Positions 51,007 through 58,815 of a DNA stretch of 64,000 nt are shown piece by piece. The notes below the pieces were generated by a model. That model was not told the DNA's origin. It did no database searches and worked only from the letters and a program-made list of their open reading frames with translations. The stretch covers positions 62,001 through 126,000 of the forward strand of contig DLGD01000037.1 in the NCBI GenBank assembly GCA_002482505.1, in the 5' to 3' direction. The position numbers and the translations under genes are program-made. Each line of letters starts with the position of its first letter. Positions within the stretch are counted from its first letter, which is position 1. Source of the DNA: Christensenella sp. UBA7703. GTDB lineage: Bacteria > Bacillota > Clostridia > Christensenellales > CAG-138.

Positions 51007-52560
51007 ATGTTTCACAATTTTTCGCGTTCGCTGGCAGATCTTGTCGGCGAGGACTACACAAACTATGTCTGCGCGGCGCGCGCGGCGCTGACGAGCGAGA
51101 GCGAGGCAGCCCTGCGCCTGCTGGCGCACGAACAGGTCTCCTTTTGTCCGAGCGACTTCTTCGCGCGGCAGGAAGCGCTGCTTTCCCGCACGGGCGAGCA
51201 GATTGCCCCGGCGATGGAGACCACGGAGAGCGGCGCGCCGAGCGATTCCTACCGCGCGGCGCAGCACAACGCGCAGTCCCCGCTGTCGGGCTTTGGTTGC
51301 TATCGCGTGGGCGAGGACGGAAAGTTGTATTTTGCCGCCAAGAGTGAGCATTATCACATTCCGCTGGGGCATAGTTTCCCCGGCTATCGGCTCATCGACA
51401 TCGCAAAGCGCCTCGGCATCCCGAACGCAACGCATAATAACACGCGCGGCTATCTCACACGAAAGACCGAACGGCGGCTCATCGCCGCGGCAAACGGTGT
51501 TTCCGACGAGAGCGCAACACTGGACGAAATCATCGCCTCGCGCGAGCCGGGCGTGCTCAACCGCGTAATCAATCTCGAGACGGGTTCTCTCGCGGTGGAA
51601 GCGGCGATCAAGATGATGCTTGCACGGTTTTACCCGATCGACGGCGCAAAACCCGTGTGCGAAGGGCGCATCCCCGTGTTTCTCGTGATGGCGGACAACG
51701 CGGGCGGCATCACGGCGGGCTATCATGGCACGACCGTGATCGCGCAGACGCTGCGCGGGCTCTGGCCGATGTTCGGCAAAAAAGCCGAGGAGAGCGGGCT
51801 CTATCGCGTGGTCGGTGTGCCGATCAACGATCCCGCCGGATTTGAAGCCGCGATTACCAAATGGAACGAGCCGCCGTATCAAACCGCGGGCTTCCTGCAC
51901 GAGATCATCATGATGAACTACGGCAGCATCCGTCTGAATGAGTCGTTTTTGCAGAGCGCCTACCGCCTCTGCCGCGAGACGAACACCCCTGTGCTCTGTG
52001 ACGAGATTCAATCCTGCGCATGGTACGAAGGCTTGTTCCTTTTCCGCAAGTACGGCATTCGTCCGGACTTTGTCTCGGTTGGCAAAGGCTTTCCCGGCGG
52101 AAACTATGCGGCAAGCCGTCTGGTCTTCTCCGGTGCGTTTGATAGCCTGAGCCAGTTCGGCGCGCTGGTGACCAACGGACAGGAGGAGCTAGCAAGCCTG
52201 TCGTATCTGGTTACAATGGAATACATCGCGAAAAACGGCGCGGAGATTGCCCGCGTGGGCGCGCGCTATCATGAGGCGATGGTTGCCCTCGCGGCAAAGC
52301 ACAAGAAGCTGATCACGGGTGCGGAAGGCGACGCGCACATGAGCGCGCTTTGCTTTGACAGCGTGCCGGACGCGGTAGAGTTCTGCAAGCGCATGCAGCA
52401 GGTCTACGGCGTGGACATCAGCGCCCAAACGTACAAGCCAAACTGCCCACCCGTCGCGCTGACCAAGCTGCCGATCATCACCACGGAGTCGATGGCGCTT
52501 GGGCTTGTGGACAAGATGGATCGGTGCCTGACCAAGATGGAGGAAGAGAAACATGTCTGA
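51007..52560 (+). CDS. Class III aminotransferase-like PLP enzyme
   Basis: 517 residues from the ATG at 51007 with GGGAGGAAA upstream. The PLP Lys is Lys360 in VSVGKGFPGGNY, and the cofactor-binding Asp is in PVLCDEIQSCAW, both diagnostic of fold-type I class III aminotransferases or aminomutases. An N-terminal segment rich in His and aromatic residues (EHYHIPLGHSFPGYR, THNNTRGY) is unusual, and the protein is 60-80 residues longer than typical members. It lies between the isomerase-like gene and a second oxidoreductase (8-base overlap). This suggests that the pathway handles an amino sugar or an oxidised sugar that is transaminated. Ornithine or GABA aminotransferase roles are unlikely in this context. 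Confidence 0.82.
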   Translation: MFHNFSRSLADLVGEDYTNYVCAARAALTSESEAALRLLAHEQVSFCPSDFFARQEALLSRTGEQIAPAMETTESGAPSDSYRAAQHNAQSPLSGFGCYRVGEDGKLYFAAKSEHYHIPLGHSFPGYRLIDIAKRLGIPNATHNNTRGYLTRKTERRLIAAANGVSDESATLDEIIASREPGVLNRVINLETGSLAVEAAIKMMLARFYPIDGAKPVCEGRIPVFLVMADNAGGITAGYHGTTVIAQTLRGLWPMFGKKAEESGLYRVVGVPINDPAGFEAAITKWNEPPYQTAGFLHEIIMMNYGSIRLNESFLQSAYRLCRETNTPVLCDEIQSCAWYEGLFLFRKYGIRPDFVSVGKGFPGGNYAASRLVFSGAFDSLSQFGALVTNGQEELASLSYLVTMEYIAKNGAEIARVGARYHEAMVALAAKHKKLITGAEGDAHMSALCFDSVPDAVEFCKRMQQVYGVDISAQTYKPNCPPVALTKLPIITTESMALGLVDKMDRCLTKMEEEKHV

Positions 52561-53698
52561 ACAAACTGTCCGCTTCGGCGTAATCGGCTGCGGCCTCATG
52601 GGTCGCGAATTCGCGAGCGCGTCGCTGCGCTGGCTGCACCTACAGGGGAATCTGCCGCGCCCGGCGATCATTGCCGCGTGCGACACAAACCAGGCGAATC
52701 TTGACTGGTTCCGGCGCGACCCGGACACGAAGTATTTTTACAATGACTATCACGAGATGCTGCAAAACCCGGAGATCGAGGCGGTCTATGCCGCCGTGCC
52801 GCATCATCTGCACGCGAAGGTGTATGGCGATGTGATCCGTGCGGGCAAGCACCTCATCGGCGAAAAACCGTTCGGGCTGGATCGCGAGGCGTTTGCCGAG
52901 ATTCAGCGCGCGATGGACGAGCACCCGGATGTGCTCGTGCGCTGCTCCAGCGAGTTTCCGTTTTATCCTGCTGTGCAAAAGATGGTAGAATGGTACAAAA
53001 GCGGTGCCTTCGGCCAGATCATCGAGGCGAAGTTTGCCATCAAGCACTCGTCGGACATGGACCTAAAAAAGCCGATCAACTGGAAGCGCACACTCTCCGC
53101 CAACGGGGAATACGGCTGCATGGGTGACCTGGGGATCCACACGCAGCACCTGCCGTTTCGCCTCGGCATGCTGCCGGTGAGCGTTTCCGCGCGGCTTTCT
53201 AACATTGCAAAACAGCGCCCGAATCAGGACGGCGTGCTCGTGCCCTGCGAAACCTGGGACAACGCGACGCTGCTCTGCGACGGAACCAATGCGGCGGGAG
53301 ACGAGTTCCCCATCACGTTTGAGATGAAGCGCATGGCGCCCGGCTGCACCAATACGGTGGAATATGAAATCTATGGGATGAATTTTTCGGCAAAGTTCAC
53401 CTCGGACGACCCGAACGCGATTCATTTCACCAAGAATGACGGGCAGGAGCAAGCGTGGAGCCGTCTTGTCGTCGGTAGCAAGCCGGCGTTTCCCGTGATC
53501 ACGGGCGGCATCTTCGAGTTCGGGTTTTCCGATTCGCTCCTGCAGATGTTTGCCGCGTTTGTTGCGGAATTAAAGGGGCTGCCTTGCCCGTTTGCCTGCT
53601 TCAAGCCGGAGGAAGCGCAGCTGAGCCACCGCGTGCTCACGGCGGCACTGATCGCGCAAAAAGAACACCGCTCGGTCGCGGTTTCGGAGATAGAGTAA
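52553..53698 (+). CDS. Gfo/Idh/MocA-family oxidoreductase 2
   Basis: 381 residues. Rossmann motif VRFGVIGCGLMGREFA at residues 6-21 and signature GEKPFG near residue 104. The substrate domain contains GCMGDLGIHTQHLPFRLG, with the Asp and His positions usual for this family. It overlaps the aminotransferase gene by 8 bases, hinting that the two act in sequence, for example oxidation of a hydroxyl to a keto group and then transamination, or the reverse. It is only distantly similar to the first oxidoreductase of the operon. Confidence 0.9.
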   Translation: MSEQTVRFGVIGCGLMGREFASASLRWLHLQGNLPRPAIIAACDTNQANLDWFRRDPDTKYFYNDYHEMLQNPEIEAVYAAVPHHLHAKVYGDVIRAGKHLIGEKPFGLDREAFAEIQRAMDEHPDVLVRCSSEFPFYPAVQKMVEWYKSGAFGQIIEAKFAIKHSSDMDLKKPINWKRTLSANGEYGCMGDLGIHTQHLPFRLGMLPVSVSARLSNIAKQRPNQDGVLVPCETWDNATLLCDGTNAAGDEFPITFEMKRMAPGCTNTVEYEIYGMNFSAKFTSDDPNAIHFTKNDGQEQAWSRLVVGSKPAFPVITGGIFEFGFSDSLLQMFAAFVAELKGLPCPFACFKPEEAQLSHRVLTAALIAQKEHRSVAVSEIE

Positions 53699-53735
53699 GT
53701 CGTTTTCAACAAAAGAACAATAAGGAGTGACGCAG

Positions 53736-55529
53736 ATGGAACAACAATTCGGCCACGGACTGACCGCGCAGGAAGCCGAGCGCCGCATCCTCTATACCCC
53801 CGAAGTACGCCCGGGTTTCGTGGCGTGGACAACGTGCTTTACCTATGGTGATGGGCGAATCGGCCTTTCGTTTAAAGAGACGGTGCGCGAGAAAGACCCG
53901 TTTTATCAGCCGCCGTTGCTCGAGATGGGCGAGGCGGTCGGCGCGCCGGTTTCCTATTGCTCGGTGGAGTGCGGAAGCGAGACGGAACGATCCTTTCGCG
54001 TGTATATGGTCTCTTCGAACAACGGGAAGACCTTCACAGAAACAGGCCGCTGCCCGCTGGAGGAAGGCTCGTTTTGCAACATGGGCTTCCCGGACGGGCG
54101 AATCCTCGGCTACGATGTGCCGCGCATCAACGACGCAAGAACGGGCTGGTTTGACGGAATCAAGGTGCGCGAAAGCCTCGACGGCGGCTCCACCTGGCGC
54201 GAGATCGGCACACTGCTGGAAGGCTCGGCGCCGTATCTCTGGCGTGCGCGGCGGCTCAAGGACGGCACGCTGCTGCTGTTAACCTGCCTCTACGGCACGC
54301 CATGGGGGCTAGGGCAGGAGCGCACGACGCGAAACACCATGCTGCCCGGAGAGACATACATCAACAAGATTCAAACCTGCTTCCTGGCAAGCCGTGACGG
54401 CGTGCATTTCACCGGCCCGCACTATGTGCTGCCGGGCATCGGCGCACATGAATATGACGTTTGCGAGTGCCCGGACGGGAGACTTTTGTTCCTCGCAGGA
54501 GACGTGCAGGCAACACCCGTCGGCAGGCAGTTCGTCGAGCGCAGGGGAGAGAGTTACTTCAACGGCACGTTCTTCGGCATCCGCCGCGGCGCGCCGAAGG
54601 AGCCCAAGCGCGATCCGATGGGCGGCTTTGTGCCGGAGAGCCTCGTGATGCGCGAGGATGGGCTGATCATCGGCAGCCGCCGCAACAAGCCATATTCCTG
54701 CAGCGCGGACTTTGGCGAAAACTGGTATGAAGTGGACGGGCTTCCAACCAGCCTCTATCAGCCGTTTTTAATTGAAGCGGCGGACGGAACCATCCTAAAC
54801 TTCGGTCACAAGGGCGGCGACATGGCGCTGGGGCAGGAGGATATGGTCATCGGCGTGGATCGCTTCCGCGTGGAAAACCACATGCCGCAAAGCTGCACAC
54901 TTACGCTGACGCGGGAGATGGACGAACAAAAGACGCATTATGTCAATGCGTTTTCCGCGCGGCTTTTATCGGGCGGCAAACCCGCCGTGGGGCAACGTGT
55001 GCTGTTTCGCGCGCATCCTGTCTGGAATGCGGACGGAAGCTACAGCACGATTCCGCAGAGCGAGGCCAGCCTGCAGGTGGAAGCGGTTACGGACGAGACG
55101 GGCAGCGCGCACATGGCGTTCCCGATGTTTGACAACCGCCCGGACATCCACTTTTACTACAATATCGACGTGGTGTTCCGTCCCGAGGAGGGCAAGGGCT
55201 TTGCCCCGTGCGATGGGCCGATGATGTGCGTAAGCGGGCTCACGCCGCACCGCAAGAACCGCTGGCCATACGACGCGTATCTCGCGGAGGGCAAGGTGTT
55301 CCTTTCACCGCAGTTGCAGCGGGATATTCCCGACGCGATGGCCGAGATCAACGCCCTTGGCAGCCGCAGGCCGGTACAAAAGGGTGACTTGTCAGACGCA
55401 TTGCTCAAACGCCTGCTCGACGCGCATCTGCTCAGCGAAACGCCGGAGGGTTACGCCTGGTATGCATGCGTGCACCCGAAAGACCCGTTTGAAGCGCTCG
55501 ACATGGGCAGCGGAGACTGGTATATCTAA
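53736..55529 (+). CDS. Sialidase-fold (BNR) protein with C-terminal beta-sandwich
   Basis: 597 residues from the ATG at 53736 (AAGGAG 9 bases upstream). Residues 1-390 form a beta-propeller with Asp-box-like repeats (SSNNGKTF, SLDGGSTW, SRDGVHF, SADFGENW). Residues about 390-500 look like an Ig-like domain and the C-terminal 90 residues are helical. No signal peptide, so it is cytoplasmic. It shares the fold but little direct sequence with the 348-residue sialidase-like protein at 37777. It ends the rightward operon, before a clear terminator. Substrate unknown; an intracellular glycoside hydrolase or lyase for the transported sugar is the simplest idea. Confidence 0.72.
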   Translation: MEQQFGHGLTAQEAERRILYTPEVRPGFVAWTTCFTYGDGRIGLSFKETVREKDPFYQPPLLEMGEAVGAPVSYCSVECGSETERSFRVYMVSSNNGKTFTETGRCPLEEGSFCNMGFPDGRILGYDVPRINDARTGWFDGIKVRESLDGGSTWREIGTLLEGSAPYLWRARRLKDGTLLLLTCLYGTPWGLGQERTTRNTMLPGETYINKIQTCFLASRDGVHFTGPHYVLPGIGAHEYDVCECPDGRLLFLAGDVQATPVGRQFVERRGESYFNGTFFGIRRGAPKEPKRDPMGGFVPESLVMREDGLIIGSRRNKPYSCSADFGENWYEVDGLPTSLYQPFLIEAADGTILNFGHKGGDMALGQEDMVIGVDRFRVENHMPQSCTLTLTREMDEQKTHYVNAFSARLLSGGKPAVGQRVLFRAHPVWNADGSYSTIPQSEASLQVEAVTDETGSAHMAFPMFDNRPDIHFYYNIDVVFRPEEGKGFAPCDGPMMCVSGLTPHRKNRWPYDAYLAEGKVFLSPQLQRDIPDAMAEINALGSRRPVQKGDLSDALLKRLLDAHLLSETPEGYAWYACVHPKDPFEALDMGSGDWYI

Positions 55530-55556
55530 TTGGAATCATTTGCGCGAGCTCGCAAC

Positions 55557-55581
55557 AAAAAAAGGCCGCGAGGCCTTTTTT
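55557..55581. terminator. Bidirectional terminator
   Basis: A10-11 stem: A-tract plus GGCC (55557-55567), GCGA loop, GGCC plus six T residues (55572-55581). It serves the rightward operon and the converging aldolase gene. Confidence 0.9.
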
Positions 55582-55593
55582 GTTTGCGTGTGT

Positions 55594-56361
55594 TTATTTT
55601 CCCGCGTCCCGCAGGGCGGGGAGACCGGCGGCGGCGCCGAGGGACATCAGCCCGATGTCGCTGCTCCACATATTCAGCTGCATCCCGCGCGAGATCCACG
55701 GCAGTAGCGGAGTTGCGGCGCCGAAGTGCGCGCCGGAGAATTTTCCGTGTGCTTTTGCGGAGGCGACGACCTTGGAGATCGCGTCCACAATCTCCGGATC
55801 GTCAAAATGATCCAACTTGCCGTAGTCCTGCGTCATGTCGTTTGGCCCGATCAAGGCCGCGTCGATTCCGTCCACTGCCAGAATTTCGTCGATATTGGCA
55901 ACGCCCGCGCGGCTCTCGATTTGGCAGAGCAGGATGTTCTCCTCGTTTGCGCGCGCCATGTAGGAGCGGCCTTCCACCTTCGCAAAATCCGTGTGCGGGC
56001 GGGAGAGGGAAACGCCTCGGTGCCCCATCGGCGCATACTTGGTGCAATCGACCAGCATCTGCGCCTGCTCCGCGCTCTCGGTGTTGGGCAGGAGCAAGCC
56101 GACGGCTCCCATCTCGGTGAACTTCAGCGCGTGTTCGCGCCGCATTTCCGGGATGCGCACCATCGCGGGAAGCCCGATTGCGCGAGCGACGGCAATCATA
56201 TCCGCGACTTCCCGCGTGGTGAATGCGCCGTGCTCACAGTCGATGATGAAAAAGTCGAAGCCGTATTGCTGCAGGAGTTTCGCCATGTCGGCGGAGGCAA
56301 ACGTGGTCACCATCGTGCCCAGCAGGTGCTCGCCGGAACGTAAACGTTGTTTGAGATTCAT
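55594..56361 (-). CDS. HpcH/HpaI-family class II aldolase
   Basis: 255 residues, the usual size of the 2-keto-3-deoxy-sugar-acid aldolases HpaI, GarL and YfaU. Conserved features: FIIDCEHGAFTTREV (catalytic His), MVRIPE (substrate Arg), LLLPNTESAEQA, CQIES (metal-binding Glu) and ALIGPNDMTQDYG (metal Asp). It cleaves a 2-keto-3-deoxy acid into pyruvate and an aldehyde with a divalent metal. It is transcribed after the PfkB kinase (22-base gap) under a promoter with the TATTAGTTAA site, so it is predicted to be the cleavage step of the 38-59 kb pathway. CGGAGGA precedes the ATG. Confidence 0.92.
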   Translation of the reverse strand: MNLKQRLRSGEHLLGTMVTTFASADMAKLLQQYGFDFFIIDCEHGAFTTREVADMIAVARAIGLPAMVRIPEMRREHALKFTEMGAVGLLLPNTESAEQAQMLVDCTKYAPMGHRGVSLSRPHTDFAKVEGRSYMARANEENILLCQIESRAGVANIDEILAVDGIDAALIGPNDMTQDYGKLDHFDDPEIVDAISKVVASAKAHGKFSGAHFGAATPLLPWISRGMQLNMWSSDIGLMSLGAAAGLPALRDAGK

Positions 56362-56383
56362 CTATTGTTTCCTCCGTTTGGGA

Positions 56384-57397
56384 TTAATCTAATTCGCTGA
56401 GCGGCACGATCTGAACACGGCAGGGCTTTGTCTTCATTAAAGCGTCTACTTCACTCAAAGTCGGGATCGCCTGCCCGATTGCGCCGCGCTTGGTGACGAC
56501 AAGTGTGCCCGCGCAGTTGCAAAACAGCGCCATATCGGCGAGCGTCATCCCGCGCTGAAGCGCAACCACCAGAGCCGCGGCAAAGGTGTCTCCCGCGCCG
56601 GTCGGATCGATGACGGGCACGTCGATTCCGTCGCAGAGCGCGACTTCCCCCGCCATGCTCACCGCCGCGCCGTCCTTGTCCTGCGTGAGGGAAACGACGC
56701 TTGGGCCCATCTCATGCAGCGCGCGCAGAACATCGCCCGTGCTGTGTTTTCCGGTGATCATGCGCCCTTCCGCAAGCGTCGGCGCGATGACATCCGCCAT
56801 TCGAATCACGGAGATCATACGCTCCAGCGATTCGCGGCTGTTGAGCTCCGCGCGAATGTTGGGGTCAAAACTCAACAACGCGCCCTTTTCTTTTGCCGTG
56901 CGTGCGGCAAAAAGGCTCGCCTCGCGCAGCTCCGGGGTGAGGTCTAGCAGCATGCCTGGAAAGTGCAGCGCAAATGCGCCGTCGAGTGCATCCGTGTCCA
57001 GTTCGCTCGCGCGGTAGAGACTGCCGACCGAACGGGAACGGTAATATTCATAGTTGCGTTTGCCATCCGGCAGATATTCGATGAACGCAAGGCCGATTTG
57101 TCCTTCGTCCGATACGACCACATGATCCATGTTCACGCCGGCTTCGCGCACGGTGGAGTACACCATGCGACTCAGCGCATCTTTCCCGACCTTGCCGAGA
57201 AAGCCGCTTTTTGCGCCCAGCGCGGCGACAGCGCATGCGAAAATACCAGCGCTTCCGCTGGCTACCTTTAATACGGCGCCTGTTTTTTCAATACGTCCGC
57301 CGTCTTCTACCGGAATGAGGTCTACCAAAAGCTCGCCAAGCGAGAAAATCGTTCCGCTCTTGCGGGGCTGTGTTTGCGCGTTGCATGCGTTTGTCAT
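56384..57397 (-). CDS. PfkB-family sugar kinase
   Basis: 337 residues of the ribokinase fold. N-terminal FSLGELLVDLIP, the GSAGIFACAVAALGA substrate signature and the C-terminal DPTGAGDTFAAAL motif with the catalytic Asp and anion hole. Closest in style to fructokinase or 2-keto-3-deoxygluconate kinase. Together with the HpaI-type aldolase downstream, phosphorylation of a keto-deoxy acid before or in parallel with cleavage is plausible, but fructose cannot be excluded. It is divergent from the LacI gene, with both promoters carrying TATTAGTT motifs. Confidence 0.9.
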   Translation of the reverse strand: MTNACNAQTQPRKSGTIFSLGELLVDLIPVEDGGRIEKTGAVLKVASGSAGIFACAVAALGAKSGFLGKVGKDALSRMVYSTVREAGVNMDHVVVSDEGQIGLAFIEYLPDGKRNYEYYRSRSVGSLYRASELDTDALDGAFALHFPGMLLDLTPELREASLFAARTAKEKGALLSFDPNIRAELNSRESLERMISVIRMADVIAPTLAEGRMITGKHSTGDVLRALHEMGPSVVSLTQDKDGAAVSMAGEVALCDGIDVPVIDPTGAGDTFAAALVVALQRGMTLADMALFCNCAGTLVVTKRGAIGQAIPTLSEVDALMKTKPCRVQIVPLSELD

Positions 57398-57475
57398 ATT
57401 GCGTTTCCCTTGGGCGCAGAGGCTGCGCCGGGTCTCGATTTTTGCCTTTATCCTTGCAACGCGGCTAGAAACGGC

Positions 57476-57485
57476 TTAACTAATA
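57476..57485. promoter_or_regulatory. Candidate operator of the PfkB/aldolase operon
   Basis: Minus strand TATTAGTTAA (57485-57476), 12 bases downstream of the -10 box of the PfkB promoter. Same core as the sites at 46494, 46710 and 57670. Confidence 0.5.
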
Positions 57486-57496
57486 CTCACATTAAT

Positions 57497-57525
57497 AAAA
57501 TAGCAAAATTGAAGATAAAAGTCAA
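57497..57525 (-). promoter_or_regulatory. Promoter of the PfkB/aldolase operon
   Basis: Minus strand TTGACT (57525-57520), 17-base spacer, TATTTT (57502-57497). It lies in a 311-base divergent gap with the lacI promoter; no gene is seen in the gap. Confidence 0.6.
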
Positions 57526-57629
57526 GATTGTGATCGCTGCAACTTGTATTATCTTTGCGGTTTTTTTATTCTTTCAGCAAGAAACATCGCTGAAATAGCG
57601 CAAAACGCGCTGTTTTCTTCAGAAAGCGT

Positions 57630-57658
57630 TTGACAATGCGTCTAAAATCCGATATGAT
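57630..57658 (+). promoter_or_regulatory. Promoter of the LacI-family regulator gene
   Basis: TTGACA (57630-57635), 17-base spacer, TATGAT (57653-57658). Near-consensus; predicted start near 57665. Confidence 0.7.
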
Positions 57659-57669
57659 TTATTAGGAAT

Positions 57670-57679
57670 TATTAGTTTA
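57670..57679. promoter_or_regulatory. Candidate operator in front of the LacI-family gene
   Basis: TATTAGTTTA, 12 bases downstream of the -10 box; suggests autorepression. Confidence 0.45.
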
Positions 57680-57708
57680 CATTTCTAGGTTTAAGGGGTA
57701 ATAATCGC

Positions 57709-58815
57709 ATGAAAAAAGTCACATCGCAGGATGTCGCCGCCCGCGCCGGCGTGTCCCAGTCCGCGGTATCGCTCATCCTAAACGAAAGCGACAAGGTGCT
57801 CTTTAATGAAGAGACCAAGCAGCGCGTCATGCAGGCCGCAAAGGACTTAGGCTATGCGCTGCCCAAACGAAAAAAACGCGCGCCGTCCTCCCGCACGGGC
57901 ATTCTGCTGCTCTTTACGCCTACGCTGAATAACCCGTTTTACGCGGAGCTGGTGCAAACGGTGGAAAGCTACGCGGATGCCTGCGGTTATTGTGTGATTG
58001 TTTGCAATACGCTCAGAAAACCGGAACTCGAGCGCTACTATCTGGAAACGTTTCTCAAAACGCGCATCGACGGCATGATTTTCACGTTTCTGCCGAGCTT
58101 TCCGGAGATCGTGGAAAACGTTGCGGATAGCGTGCCTTCCGTGCTGATCGGCGAAAAGCGCGCGGAGCAGCCGATCTGTTCGATTGAATTGAGCAACGAG
58201 CGCGCGGGAAAGATCCTTTCCGAGCATCTCTACGCGCTGGGGCACCGCAAGTTTCTCTTTGTCTCCACGCCGTTTAACCAGCTCACACTCGCGCGCCAGC
58301 AGCGCCTGGAGGGCATCCGCGCGTTTTTGCGCGCGCAGGGGCTGGGAGAGGACAGCCTGGAACTGCTTGCTTCCGAAGCGCAGACCGAGACGGACGCGCT
58401 GCCGGACGCAATGCCGTATGAATATGCCGTCGGGCGCAGGCTGATGGGGCAGGCGCTGGAGCAGGGCGTGAAGGCGAGCGCAATCATCGGCGTCAACGAC
58501 ATGACCGCCATCGGGCTCATCGACGAGATCAAGGCGCGGGGCTACAGCGTGCCCGGCGACTTCTCGGTCTGCGGGTTTGATAATATCTTCACCTCCGCAA
58601 TCTCCACGCCGCAGCTGACCACAATCGACCACCATCTGCAGGTGCGCTGCAAGGCGGCGGTGGATCAAATCACCGCGCGCAGGAGAGAGCTCAGCGAGGC
58701 GATGCTCCCGCCCGTGATCAACAAGGTGGAGTATTCCCCGCGGCTCGTCGTCCGCGCCTCCACAGGCCCTGCGCGCGAAGGCGCGGCGGGCAGAAAGCGC
58801 GAAAAGAATGTTTAA
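57709..58815 (+). CDS. LacI-family transcriptional regulator of the sugar locus
   Basis: 368 residues. N-terminal LacI helix-turn-helix (VTSQDVAARAGVSQSAVSLI) with hinge helix to about residue 55, then a type I binding-protein-like effector domain with ILLLFTPTLNNPFYAELV and AIIGVNDMTAIGLIDEIKARG. AAGGGG precedes the ATG. It overlaps the DUF624 gene by 8 bases and diverges from the PfkB/aldolase operon. The recurring TATTAGTTA motif at its own promoter, the PfkB promoter and the 46.5-46.8 kb divergent region makes it the probable controller of the whole locus. The effector is unknown, presumably a pathway sugar. Confidence 0.92.
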   Translation: MKKVTSQDVAARAGVSQSAVSLILNESDKVLFNEETKQRVMQAAKDLGYALPKRKKRAPSSRTGILLLFTPTLNNPFYAELVQTVESYADACGYCVIVCNTLRKPELERYYLETFLKTRIDGMIFTFLPSFPEIVENVADSVPSVLIGEKRAEQPICSIELSNERAGKILSEHLYALGHRKFLFVSTPFNQLTLARQQRLEGIRAFLRAQGLGEDSLELLASEAQTETDALPDAMPYEYAVGRRLMGQALEQGVKASAIIGVNDMTAIGLIDEIKARGYSVPGDFSVCGFDNIFTSAISTPQLTTIDHHLQVRCKAAVDQITARRRELSEAMLPPVINKVEYSPRLVVRASTGPAREGAAGRKREKNV

